Source: JAGTVG01 sp964389805 (GTDB lineage: Bacteria; Bacteroidota; Bacteroidia; Cytophagales; Cyclobacteriaceae). From it: a stretch of DNA of 55,557 bases. Both the position numbers and the translations under genes were made by a program. Below the pieces are notes generated by a model. The model was not told the DNA's origin. It did no database searches and was given only the letters and a program-made list of their open reading frames with translations. The first letter of the stretch is position 1. Every line of letters starts with the position of its first letter. Shown here piece by piece: positions 45,791 through 55,299 of the stretch. The DNA lies in assembly GCA_964389805.1 (NCBI GenBank), contig CAYMFU010000240.1, positions 1 to 55,557 of the forward strand, written 5' to 3'.

Positions 45791-46939
45791 ATGGAAATAC
45801 TGGGGTATATTTTGTGGTCACCTGTACCAGAGATTTTTCCGAATCTGGATTGGGGAATAATAGGTAACATCCGATGGTATGGGTTATTATTTGCAATGGC
45901 TTTTATTATAGGTCAACAGATCATGTACTACATATTCAAGGTAGAAGGCAAGCCTGATCGGGATATTGAATCAATTACTATTTATATTGTTGTGGGAACT
46001 ATTATCGGAGCAAGGCTCGGGCATGTATTTTTCTATGAACCAATGAGATTCCTGGCTGATCCCATAGAGATCTTCATGATCCAGAAAGGCGGCTTAGCCA
46101 GTCATGGGGCAGCCATAGGTATCATTACCGCCATATTTGTTTACTCAAATTATTATATCAGAATTGGCTTTTCAAAGCCTTTCTTTACCGCAAGAAGAAA
46201 AAAGCGACCGGGCCAAAGTTTTCTTTGGGTTATCGACAGAATCGTTATTGTAGTTGCAGTAGGGGGTTGTTTTATCAGAATGGGAAATTTTTTAAACAGC
46301 GAAATAATTGGCAAACCTGCCGATAGCAATGTAGCTGTTTTCTTTGCCAGAGATGTTGTAGACCAGTTTGAACAGGATCAAAATATTGAGGAGGTTGTTA
46401 TTGAGAAAAGCCTTGCAACCAGTCCCAATTCATATCCTATTGATATTACCCTAAAATTCAAAAATAACGATTACCAACAGGAGCAGATCGAATCATACCT
46501 TGAACGAAATACGAAAAGGATTCTGACTAATTATGAACATATCAATTTGCATATTAATGAACCCGTTGATCAACCATTAAATTATACACTCACCAAAAAT
46601 ACTGCTGGATCTTATATTGCGGTGATCTCTACATTCGCAATTCCTCGTCATGCCACCCAGGTATATGAAGCCCTGACAAGTCTTTTACTTGCCTTTTTGC
46701 TTTTCTGGTTATGGTCACTTAAAAAGAGTGAAACACCACATGGCCTGTTATTTGGATTATTCCTGATCATATTGTTTGGATTGCGGTTTGCCCATGAACT
46801 GTTTAAAGAAAATCAGGTGGATTTCGAAAATACAATTCCAATGAATATGGGACAATGGTTAAGTATTCCCCTCGTTTTAATAGGTATATATGTATTTATA
46901 AGAGCATTAAGTAAAGGTTCCCCGGAAAAGGTTACTTAG
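45791..46939 (+). CDS. lgt: Prolipoprotein diacylglyceryl transferase, with an extra domain
   Basis: A 382-residue membrane enzyme that puts diacylglycerol on the lipobox Cys of prolipoproteins. It has IRWYGLLFAMAF, the GGLASHGAAIG motif (about 100-110), FIRMGNFLNSEIIG with the essential Arg near 163, and PRHATQVYEA at about 285-294. Between the last two lies an insertion of about 95 residues (188-282), mixed alpha/beta and charged (YPIDITLKFKNNDYQQEQIESYLERN), absent from E. coli Lgt, which is about 290 residues. From general knowledge, longer Lgt proteins occur in Bacteroidota. The insert should face the periplasm. At least one lipoprotein substrate (the GH51 enzyme) is encoded in the window. 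Confidence 0.94.
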   Translation: MEILGYILWSPVPEIFPNLDWGIIGNIRWYGLLFAMAFIIGQQIMYYIFKVEGKPDRDIESITIYIVVGTIIGARLGHVFFYEPMRFLADPIEIFMIQKGGLASHGAAIGIITAIFVYSNYYIRIGFSKPFFTARRKKRPGQSFLWVIDRIVIVVAVGGCFIRMGNFLNSEIIGKPADSNVAVFFARDVVDQFEQDQNIEEVVIEKSLATSPNSYPIDITLKFKNNDYQQEQIESYLERNTKRILTNYEHINLHINEPVDQPLNYTLTKNTAGSYIAVISTFAIPRHATQVYEALTSLLLAFLLFWLWSLKKSETPHGLLFGLFLIILFGLRFAHELFKENQVDFENTIPMNMGQWLSIPLVLIGIYVFIRALSKGSPEKVT

Positions 46940-47017
46940 AATAAAAAACCAAAACTATGTAAATTCGTGCAATTCGATGCATCTTTGATGTAAACCGAAT
47001 CACATCACCTTGAAAAA

Positions 47018-48517
47018 GTGGGATATATTCTAAAAATATCTGATATCAATAAGAGAAAACAGATCAATATTTTTCACTCTTGTATTGCCATACCAGCATT
47101 AATTCTTGTTGGAGCCTTATTCTTACAAAATCCCGGACATGCCCAGACACAAACAAAATATTATACCAGTTTAGAAGACATTCCGTTTGACTCCATCAGC
47201 ATCGATAGAATTTTTGTTATTGGAAATAAAAGGACAAAGGAGCGTATTATCAGAAGGGAACTTGATTTTACCGATGGGGACAGGATCCCAACCCAGGATC
47301 TCAAAGAAAGAATTAAGAAAAATGAAGAGAAATTAACCAATACATCCTTATTCATGACCGTTAAAATTTCCCTGGTTGAGATAAGTCATGACCGTGTGGA
47401 TGTGATCATTAGATTGGTGGAACGATGGTATATTTTCCCGATACCGGTCCTGGAACTTGCCGACAGAAACTTCAAAGACTGGTGGGTCAATCAGAACCAT
47501 GATTTTTCACGGATTGAATGGGGATTAAAGTTATACCTGTACAATATGAGGGGAAGAAATGAGACGCTCAGGTTGCAGGGCCAGCTCGGATTTACCAAGC
47601 GATTTAAAATCAGTTATGAATTCCCATATATAGATAAAAAACAACGGTTTGGGCTTGGGTTCATGTTTGACTATAAGCAGAATAAAAACACATTTTACAG
47701 AACTGAAGATAATGTACTGGTTTTCCTGGACAGTGATAACTGGCTCAAGGAACAGTATATAGGAGATGTCTCCACTACTTACCGGAAAGGTTTTTATTCA
47801 TTACATAAATTTGGGGCCAGTTATTACAATACTGATGTCAACGACACCATAGTCGAGTTGAACCCAAACTACCTTGGCGAGGGGGGCAAGACCAAGCAGC
47901 GTTTTTTTAGCCTTTATTATTCATTTGTAAACGATAAACGTGATATTGCGGCATATCCCCTCCATGGATCTTATTTCGTAGCTTCCATAAGTAAAAATGG
48001 CCTGGGAGTTTGGGACGATATTAACAATATGCAATTAAGTGCTTTATATTATAAGTATATTGATATTGGCAAGCATTTCTATCTTAGCGGCAATGTGGGT
48101 GGGCAATTATTAACACCTACTGATCAACCATATAATGTGTATAACCGAATGGGTATTGGACGATTTACCCTGAGAGGTTATGAATTGTATGTAATAGAAG
48201 GCCCGCTTTTTGCACAAAACCAATGGACATTGAGAAAGCTCCTCTTTAAACTGGAGAAAAACCTGAGTTCGGCAGTCCCAATTCGTCAATTAAGTCAGTT
48301 TTATCTGGCCCTTTATGCCAAAACCTATTTCGACCTCGGGTATATTGAGGGATATCCAAATGATGAGCTGAACAGAAGATTAACTGACCAGCTGTTATAT
48401 TCCGGGGGCGTCGGTTTGGATCTGGTTACTATATATGATATCGTTCTCAGGTTTGAATATACCTTTAATAAGCAAGGTGAATCCGGATTTGTTTTTGGTT
48501 TCAGAGCCGTGTTCTAA
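47018..48517 (+). CDS. BamA/TamA-like outer membrane beta-barrel protein
   Basis: A 499-residue exported protein. A signal segment at about 18-45 ends in GHAQTQT. One POTRA-like domain follows at about 58-135 (IDRIFVIGNKRTKERIIRRELDFTDGD), then VRLVERWYIFPIPVLELADRNF-type linker sequence and a barrel of about 330 residues whose last strand ends in Phe (ESGFVFGFRAVF). A single POTRA domain and short barrel separate it from BamA itself, which has five. It may export or assemble a specific surface component. The start is a GTG; it lies 78 bases after lgt. Confidence 0.85.
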   Translation: MGYILKISDINKRKQINIFHSCIAIPALILVGALFLQNPGHAQTQTKYYTSLEDIPFDSISIDRIFVIGNKRTKERIIRRELDFTDGDRIPTQDLKERIKKNEEKLTNTSLFMTVKISLVEISHDRVDVIIRLVERWYIFPIPVLELADRNFKDWWVNQNHDFSRIEWGLKLYLYNMRGRNETLRLQGQLGFTKRFKISYEFPYIDKKQRFGLGFMFDYKQNKNTFYRTEDNVLVFLDSDNWLKEQYIGDVSTTYRKGFYSLHKFGASYYNTDVNDTIVELNPNYLGEGGKTKQRFFSLYYSFVNDKRDIAAYPLHGSYFVASISKNGLGVWDDINNMQLSALYYKYIDIGKHFYLSGNVGGQLLTPTDQPYNVYNRMGIGRFTLRGYELYVIEGPLFAQNQWTLRKLLFKLEKNLSSAVPIRQLSQFYLALYAKTYFDLGYIEGYPNDELNRRLTDQLLYSGGVGLDLVTIYDIVLRFEYTFNKQGESGFVFGFRAVF

Positions 48518-48653
48518 ATAATAGAAAATCGATATCGCAAGCATAGACTAAAAATCTGAATTGCCATCCTAAGCCTAAACTTCAAATTTCCTTCAAAGTT
48601 GCTGTGTATATTAGAAATTATAAGGTGAACCTTTCATTTTTTGATATAATCTG

Positions 48654-51143
48654 ATGATGAGCAGGGCTAGATATATTATCATTTTTTTTTGTACACTTTA
48701 TGCATCATTCTTTTTTGCCTCAGAGATCTCTGGTCAGGTGGCTAAGAAAGAAGTTAATGCTGTAAGAATTGAGGATCCTCCAAAAATCGATGGTGTACTT
48801 GATGAATTAGTCTGGGAAAATGCACCTGAAGCAAAAGACTTCTTTCAATATGAACCATTTAATGATCGGCCGGCTTCTTTTCCAACCACTGTAAAGTTCC
48901 TCTATGATAATAATGCCATTTATATAGGCGCATATATGTACGATTCAAATCCGGACAGTATCCTTACCGAGTTAGGAGTCAGGGATTCTGATGCAAGCAT
49001 TAATGCGGATAATTTCAGCATGGATATTAATCCATATAATGATGGTGTTAATGGCTTCACCTTTAAAGTCTCCGCATCCGGAGTACAAACAGATGTTAAT
49101 CGATCAGGACGTGGGAGAAGATCCTTCGGACCCAGAACCAGGGGTGATATCAATTGGGATGCTGTATGGGACAGTGATGTTCAAATCACTGATAAAGGAT
49201 GGATTGTAGAGATCCGGATCCCATATTCGGCACTTCGTTTTCCCGATTCAGAAGTACAAACATGGGGCATAAACTATTGGCGTGACCTAAGACGATATAC
49301 GGAATTATCCAGTTGGAATTTCGCCGACAGGCAAGTTAGGAACCAGATGAACTACCTAGGAATATTAAAAGGAATTGAGGGTGTTAAACCTCCATTACGG
49401 CTTGCATTTTATCCTTATATCTCGGGTTATATTGAGAAAAGTTCTAACCAGGAATCCCTGGGGAAGTCATTGCATGGCGGAATGGATTTAAAGTGGGGGA
49501 TAACTGAAAGTTTTACCATGGATGTAACTCTGATACCAGACTTCGGACAAGTAAAAACGGATGAAAAAGTCTTAAATCTCACCCCGTTTGAAGTACGATA
49601 TGAAGAAAGAAGGCAGTTTTTTACCGAAGGCACAGAATTATTTCAGCGGGCTAATCTGGTTTACTCACGAAGAATTGGTTCAGAACCCATTGGATATGAC
49701 GATGTGGAAGACCAACTTGAAGAAGGGGAAGAAATAGTAGAAAATCCAGTTGAAACAAAAATGATCAATGCCACCAAAATTTCAGGAAGAACCAATAAAG
49801 GGCTAGGTATCGGATTTCTCAATGCAATGACCCTCAAGAGTGAGGCGGTTGTTGTCGATTCGATTACCGGTATTGAACGAACTATCCTGACACAGCCGTT
49901 TACAAATTACAATGTTTTGGTATTTGATCAGACTTTACCAAATAATTCATATGTGAGTCTGATCAATACGAATACACATATGAAAGACATAGGATATACA
50001 GCAAATGTTACGGGATCGGAATTTAACATCAATGATAAAAGCAATCTTTATGGAGTCCGTGGTGAAATCGCTGTTAGTCAACACTATATTAGAGATCAAG
50101 ACAACAGTTTTGGTCATAAATATGAGATCAGTGCAGGTAAATTTGGAGGGAAGATCCGATACCGGCTCAGCAGAGATGTAGTAAGTGATACATACGACCA
50201 GAATGACCTTGGATACCTGAGACGTAACAATGAAATTGAAAACCAGGTAACTTTTGATTACATAAATATCAATCCTGTGGGCAAATTTTTGTCTTATGGG
50301 ACCGGATTAAATATTGATTACAATCAATTATATAATCCAAGGAAATTTACCGGATTAAATATTGGATTAGACGGAAGGGCCGAATTTATTAATCGGTTTA
50401 ACATATTTATCAAAGGAGAGTATACACCTTTGGGCACGAAAGACTATTATGAACCCAGGGTGGACGGCAGATATTATTATATTGATAAAGCATTTGAGAT
50501 GTTTTCAAGATTCTCAACTGATAGTAGAAAAAGGATTGAAATTAGTGGAGGTTTCCGTTACCAGAAAATATTTTCCACTTACCAGCAAAAGATATATGGT
50601 TTCGAGATCGTTCCCAGATTCAGGATCAATGATAAATTCACCTATTCACTTGGCGTAGAACATCAACAGAGAATTAACGATATAGGTTATATCACAGATA
50701 ATGGTACAGATTCTGTATATTTCGGCAAACGGAATTCTCCTACCTGGATAGCCACGATAAATGCTAGCTACATATTTACGAATACCATTTCACTCGGTTT
50801 TGACCTGCGGCATTACTGGTCAAGGGTTATGTATGACGGGACCTATTATTTTCTTAACGATGATGGATCACTGTTATTACTTGAAAATGATCTTGGTGAA
50901 GTGGATATAAGTTATAATGCTTTTACCATTGACATGGTCTTTAAGTGGAATTTCGCTCCGGGATCATGGATGGTTGCGGTATGGAAGAATATTGTGGACG
51001 CTGAAGGGAATCTTGCCAATAATTATTTCAGGAATATTGACAATATGTTCAGCGATAACCAGATCAATTCATTTTCATTAAAGTTTTTGTATTATCTTGA
51101 TTATCAGTACATCAATAATATGTTTAGCAAAAAAAAGAAATAA
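48654..51143 (+). CDS. DUF5916 outer membrane protein with CBM9-like N-terminal domain
   Basis: An 829-residue exported protein. A signal peptide (about 1-27, ending EISGQ) is followed by a CBM9-like sandwich at about 35-225 (IDGVLDELVWENAPEAKDFFQYEP ... GFTFKVSASGVQTDVN ... GWIVEIRIPYSALRF). A DUF5916 beta-barrel region runs to the end, with the RYEERRQFFTEGTELF motif typical of these proteins. Function is not established; an outer membrane role linked to glycans is often assumed because of the CBM9-like part. It precedes the glycosidase genes by 56 bases, but a functional link is only inferred. Confidence 0.88.
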   Translation: MMSRARYIIIFFCTLYASFFFASEISGQVAKKEVNAVRIEDPPKIDGVLDELVWENAPEAKDFFQYEPFNDRPASFPTTVKFLYDNNAIYIGAYMYDSNPDSILTELGVRDSDASINADNFSMDINPYNDGVNGFTFKVSASGVQTDVNRSGRGRRSFGPRTRGDINWDAVWDSDVQITDKGWIVEIRIPYSALRFPDSEVQTWGINYWRDLRRYTELSSWNFADRQVRNQMNYLGILKGIEGVKPPLRLAFYPYISGYIEKSSNQESLGKSLHGGMDLKWGITESFTMDVTLIPDFGQVKTDEKVLNLTPFEVRYEERRQFFTEGTELFQRANLVYSRRIGSEPIGYDDVEDQLEEGEEIVENPVETKMINATKISGRTNKGLGIGFLNAMTLKSEAVVVDSITGIERTILTQPFTNYNVLVFDQTLPNNSYVSLINTNTHMKDIGYTANVTGSEFNINDKSNLYGVRGEIAVSQHYIRDQDNSFGHKYEISAGKFGGKIRYRLSRDVVSDTYDQNDLGYLRRNNEIENQVTFDYININPVGKFLSYGTGLNIDYNQLYNPRKFTGLNIGLDGRAEFINRFNIFIKGEYTPLGTKDYYEPRVDGRYYYIDKAFEMFSRFSTDSRKRIEISGGFRYQKIFSTYQQKIYGFEIVPRFRINDKFTYSLGVEHQQRINDIGYITDNGTDSVYFGKRNSPTWIATINASYIFTNTISLGFDLRHYWSRVMYDGTYYFLNDDGSLLLLENDLGEVDISYNAFTIDMVFKWNFAPGSWMVAVWKNIVDAEGNLANNYFRNIDNMFSDNQINSFSLKFLYYLDYQYINNMFSKKKK

Positions 51144-51199
51144 TCTCATTATATTGAGTCCACTTTTTAATCCGTTTACCTCGTTTTTAATTAAAAACA

Positions 51200-52252
51200 A
51201 TGAAAAACTTTTACACCCGCTGCTCTGTTATCGTAGCTTTTGTTTTTACCACAAGCGCCTCCGTTGTAAATGCTCAGAAACCGGTTAATCCTGATGCATC
51301 GCCTGAAGCGGTCCAACTTCTCGAGTACCTATACAGTATTTCGGGAAAGAAGATCCTGACGGGGCAACATTGCGCACCCCTGCTTGGCTCGACACGTTTA
51401 CCAGTAGCCCACCGAAAGTTTGGAAAATATCCGGCCTTATTTGGGCAGGATTTTGGATTCAGTTTTCCAGGATACTGGGATGGGATCAACTACAGGCAGA
51501 GGATTGTGGATGAAGCAATAAAAAGGCATCATGAAGGGTTTATCATTACCCTGATGTGGCACGCTGTAAGACCCATCGAAGACGAACCGGTTGTATTCCG
51601 GGAATCGGTACAGGGAGATCTTACTGATGAGGAATGGAATGATCTGATTACCCCGGGAACCATAATTAACGAACGATGGAAATCACAGGTTGACGTTATT
51701 GCCTGGTTCCTAAAGCAACTTCGATATGCAAATGTACCTGTTCTATGGCGGCCTTACCATGAAATGAATGGTGGCTGGTTCTGGTGGGGCAAAAAAGAAG
51801 GTGAGGATGGATATAAGAAATTATGGCGCATGCTGTATGACAGGTTTGTTAATTTCCATGGATTGAACAATCTGATCTGGGTATACAATACCAATGAATT
51901 TAAAGATGGAGTTGATCCACATGACACATATTATCCTGGTGATGATTTGGTAGATATCTTTGCTACGGATGTTTACAGTGAAGGATTCAATCAGGAAAAC
52001 TATGACCAAATGCTGGAATTAGCAGGAAATAAGCCTATGGCACTGGGAGAAGTCGGTCAGATTCCCAGCCTGCAGATCATTGAAGAACAACCAAGGTGGT
52101 CCTGGTTTATGCAATGGGGTGACCCAGGTGGTCGTGGGGATGGATTCCGGTCATCCCATGAAGTGTATAATTCGACTGAAGCAATTACCTATGAAGAATT
52201 GCCATGGGTAGATCTTAAAGATCCGAACATTCATTATCCCATTTTAAAATAA
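51200..52252 (+). CDS. Exported beta-mannanase-like glycoside hydrolase (GH26)
   Basis: A 350-residue enzyme with a cleaved signal peptide (about 1-25, ending VVNAQ). The GH26 (beta/alpha)8 barrel is marked by ISGKKILTGQH at the start, then LMWHAVRP, the acid/base Glu188 in RPYHEMNGGWFWWG and the nucleophile Glu284 in MALGEVG. GH26 enzymes mainly cut beta-1,4-mannan. There is no lipobox, so it is periplasmic or secreted. It precedes the GH51 gene by 24 bases. Confidence 0.92.
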   Translation: MKNFYTRCSVIVAFVFTTSASVVNAQKPVNPDASPEAVQLLEYLYSISGKKILTGQHCAPLLGSTRLPVAHRKFGKYPALFGQDFGFSFPGYWDGINYRQRIVDEAIKRHHEGFIITLMWHAVRPIEDEPVVFRESVQGDLTDEEWNDLITPGTIINERWKSQVDVIAWFLKQLRYANVPVLWRPYHEMNGGWFWWGKKEGEDGYKKLWRMLYDRFVNFHGLNNLIWVYNTNEFKDGVDPHDTYYPGDDLVDIFATDVYSEGFNQENYDQMLELAGNKPMALGEVGQIPSLQIIEEQPRWSWFMQWGDPGGRGDGFRSSHEVYNSTEAITYEELPWVDLKDPNIHYPILK

Positions 52253-52276
52253 AATTAACCTATAAACTCCCCCACA

Positions 52277-54247
52277 ATGAATCGAAAGCCATTTTTTTCT
52301 AAATTTTTTCCAATCATCCTGGTTTCATTATTTATCCTGACTGCATGCAAGCCATCACAGGATGATTCAACTCATGTAGTTAATATTGATATACATAAGA
52401 GAGGCGCCCCAATAGAAAAATATATTTACGGGCAGTTTATTGAACACCTGGGGAAATGTATTTATGGAGGTATATGGGCCGAAATGATTGAAGACCGGAA
52501 GTTTTATTATCCCATTACCTGGGACTTTGATCCGTTTGGAAGCGATGATGATCCCTATTGGAATACTGGCCCATACCCTTATTTGAAAGCCTCTCCCTGG
52601 CAAGTCATCGGATCAGAGAATACTGTATCAATGGATTCGGATAATCCTTTTACGGGTGAACAAACGCCTGTTATATTTTCATCAGGAGAATCGGAAAAGA
52701 GTGGCATCCGGCAAGGCGGCCTCGGACTTCTGGCGGGCAAATCGTATGAAGGCAGAATCATTGTATCCGGGGATAAATCAGTTTTGCCAGTTTATGTACA
52801 ACTGGTTTCCAGGGCTGGTGAAACCATTACATTATCAATAACAGAGATCAATAAAAACTACACTTCCTATCCATTGGAATTTACTTCCACCTTTGACTGT
52901 GACAGTACCAGTATTGAAATTTATAGTGAAGGAAAAGGCAGGTTCAGCATTGGCACCATTTCTTTAATGCCATCAGATAATATAAAAGGCTGGCGCAAAG
53001 ATGTTGTAGATCTCATGAAAGAATTGAATGCGCCCGTTTATCGATGGCCTGGGGGCAATTTTGTCAGCGGATATAACTGGAAGGATGGCATTGGTAACCG
53101 CGATAAGCGTCCACCACGAAAAAATCCAGCCTGGAAAGGGGTGGAACACAATGATGTTGGCATCCATGAATATATGGAGCTGATGGAAATTTTAGATACC
53201 GAGCCATTTATTGCAGTCAATACTGGATTAGGTACAGTTGAAGAAGTGGCTGAAGAAATTGAATATTGCAATGGAAGCCTTGAAAGCCCCATGGGTAAAT
53301 TAAGAGCTGAAAATGGACATGAAGAGCCCTATAAAGTAAAATGGTGGGCTGTTGGGAATGAAATGTACGGTGAATGGCAATTAGGACATATGCCTTTATC
53401 AGATTATGTTAAAAAGCACAACAATATGGCTGAAGCGATCTGGCAAAAGGACCCGGACGCACAATTAATTGCCGTCGGGGCCGTCGGGGAATGGAGCGAA
53501 ACCATGTTATCACAATCTTCAAACCATATGAACCTGTTAAGTGAACATATTTATGTTCAGGAACTAGACAACGTGCAGGAACATACTTCTCAATTGAAAG
53601 AGAGTATCCGGAGGGTTGCAGATGCTCATAGAAAATACAGGAAGGAATTAGAAAGCCTGTCTGACAAGAACATACGGATTGCACTGGATGAATGGAATTA
53701 CTGGTACGGGGATTATATCTACGGAGAACTTGGAGTGCGATACCATCATAAAGATGCCCTGGGTGTGGCCATCGGATTACATGAATTTTTCAGAAACAGT
53801 GATATTTATTTCATGGCCAATTATGCACAGACTGTTAATGTGATTGGATGTATCAAAACTACGCCGACTACATCAGGATTCGCTGCAACCGGTCTTCCAT
53901 TAAAACTTTATCGAAATCAATTTGGCACAATTCCAGTATTTATCGAGATAGAATTTGATGATCTTGATATTGTCGCTGCTCTTAATCCTTCTATGGACAA
54001 AATTACTATTTCGATTGTCAATATTGGACAGGAGCCCCATTCAATCAACCTGGATTTTGGGAAAGCCTCAATACTTCCTGAAGGCAAGCAATGGCTGATC
54101 CAGAACAATGACCCTGAGGCCTACAATGTACCCGGGGAAGATCCTCAAATTGAAATAGTTGAATCAATGCTCGATATTAATATTGATAAACTGGAAGTCC
54201 CCGGATATTCAATCCTTATGATTGAAGCGTTGATTGGAAGTCTTTAA
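52277..54247 (+). CDS. Alpha-L-arabinofuranosidase (GH51), lipoprotein
   Basis: A 656-residue exoenzyme. A lipoprotein signal ends in LFILTAC with the lipidated Cys24. A carbohydrate-binding-like sandwich (about 60-230) is inserted in the usual N-terminal part, as in many Bacteroidota GH51 proteins. The barrel has the acid/base Glu362 in WAVGNEMYG and the nucleophile Glu472 in IALDEWNYWYG. A C-terminal beta domain closes the protein. It removes arabinofuranosyl side groups from arabinan or arabinoxylan. Other GH51 activities are rarer. It is the last plus-strand gene and faces an esterase gene. Confidence 0.92.
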   Translation: MNRKPFFSKFFPIILVSLFILTACKPSQDDSTHVVNIDIHKRGAPIEKYIYGQFIEHLGKCIYGGIWAEMIEDRKFYYPITWDFDPFGSDDDPYWNTGPYPYLKASPWQVIGSENTVSMDSDNPFTGEQTPVIFSSGESEKSGIRQGGLGLLAGKSYEGRIIVSGDKSVLPVYVQLVSRAGETITLSITEINKNYTSYPLEFTSTFDCDSTSIEIYSEGKGRFSIGTISLMPSDNIKGWRKDVVDLMKELNAPVYRWPGGNFVSGYNWKDGIGNRDKRPPRKNPAWKGVEHNDVGIHEYMELMEILDTEPFIAVNTGLGTVEEVAEEIEYCNGSLESPMGKLRAENGHEEPYKVKWWAVGNEMYGEWQLGHMPLSDYVKKHNNMAEAIWQKDPDAQLIAVGAVGEWSETMLSQSSNHMNLLSEHIYVQELDNVQEHTSQLKESIRRVADAHRKYRKELESLSDKNIRIALDEWNYWYGDYIYGELGVRYHHKDALGVAIGLHEFFRNSDIYFMANYAQTVNVIGCIKTTPTTSGFAATGLPLKLYRNQFGTIPVFIEIEFDDLDIVAALNPSMDKITISIVNIGQEPHSINLDFGKASILPEGKQWLIQNNDPEAYNVPGEDPQIEIVESMLDINIDKLEVPGYSILMIEALIGSL

Positions 54248-54401
54248 ATAATAAACTGAAAAAGATATTTTGCAATGGATAGAAGTTCAGGTTCAGTTCC
54301 TTTTTTCATAAAAAGGACTACGATCTCTGGCAATCTGGACTTGATTATGTGATAATCCTTATACCTTATCAATGTATTTTTTGTTAAAGTTAATGCATGA
54401 A

Positions 54402-55280
54402 TTATTTCATATACCCCAACATTTGAAGCCAGTCAATGAATCTATCAGTCCAGGTATCTACTGGAAGGTTCTTTTTATTCATACCAAATCCATGGTCTCC
54501 TTTGGCATATATATGCATTTCAACTGATTTTCCGGCATTTTCCCATTTCTCATACAGATCGACGCAATGCTTCTGCAAGTCAAACATATCATCAGTTGCA
54601 GCTGCGATGAACATAGGAGGGGCATCCTCAGGTACTTCCGGTATATCAAATCCTCCGACATATGGGTAAATAGGGGCCACAAAATCCGGGCGACTCATTT
54701 CATCATAGGTGTAGGCTACACCAGTCGTTACGGTTCCACCGGCGGAAAAACCCATTAAACCAATCTTATCTTCGGAGATACCAAATTCGCTGGTATGTTC
54801 CCTGACATATCTTATGGCTGCTTTACCATCATCAATGGATAAGGGAATAATGGCATTAACTTCCTTATCTGAAGCTTCTTTATCAGCCTGTTTTTCCATT
54901 ACTTCCCGAAGTGGATCGTCCGTCAGGCAATGCACCAGTCTGTATTTCAACACAAAGGCGGTGATCCCATTTTTATTAAGCCATTCGGCAACTTCATAGC
55001 CTTCATAGTCAATGGCCAGAAAATGAAAGCCCCCACCGGGACATATAACCACCGCGGTACCATTTGCCGTGGATTCATCTGCTCTGAATACTGTAAGGGT
55101 TGGCCTGACTACATTGAATACAAGACGTGTATTCAGGCTTTCATTATTTTGTATTTGTTCGCTCCAATTCCAGTCCTCAGATCCCTGGGCCATGCCATCG
55201 TATAGCTCTATAATCTCTTCCTGAGCAGCGACTTGCATCACAAAAAGGGTCATTGAAATTATTACAAGTATATTCTTCAT
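54402..55280 (-). CDS. Exported alpha/beta-hydrolase esterase
   Basis: A 292-residue protein from the ATG at 55280, which begins a clean signal peptide (MKNILVIISMTLFVMQVAAQ). Upstream in-frame Met codons would overlap the neighbouring gene. It has the oxyanion motif CPGGGFHFLA, the nucleophile Ser in GLMGFSAGGTV, an Asp in AATDDMFDL and the catalytic His in KGDHGFGM. Such secreted esterases in hemicellulose loci often remove acetyl or feruloyl groups from xylan. Placement beside GH26 and GH51 genes fits this, but the substrate is inferred. Confidence 0.87.
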   Translation of the reverse strand: MKNILVIISMTLFVMQVAAQEEIIELYDGMAQGSEDWNWSEQIQNNESLNTRLVFNVVRPTLTVFRADESTANGTAVVICPGGGFHFLAIDYEGYEVAEWLNKNGITAFVLKYRLVHCLTDDPLREVMEKQADKEASDKEVNAIIPLSIDDGKAAIRYVREHTSEFGISEDKIGLMGFSAGGTVTTGVAYTYDEMSRPDFVAPIYPYVGGFDIPEVPEDAPPMFIAAATDDMFDLQKHCVDLYEKWENAGKSVEMHIYAKGDHGFGMNKKNLPVDTWTDRFIDWLQMLGYMK

Positions 55281-55299
55281 AAGATTGTTATTGTTTCTT

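Noticed and set aside
51097..51288. 63-codon ORF between the DUF5916 and GH26 genes
   Set aside because: It overlaps both genes out of frame, including the GH26 signal peptide.
54295..54319. AT-rich inverted repeat between the convergent GH51 and esterase genes
   Set aside because: The stem has a bulge, is mostly A-T, and has no T-run after it on either strand, so it is not called a terminator.
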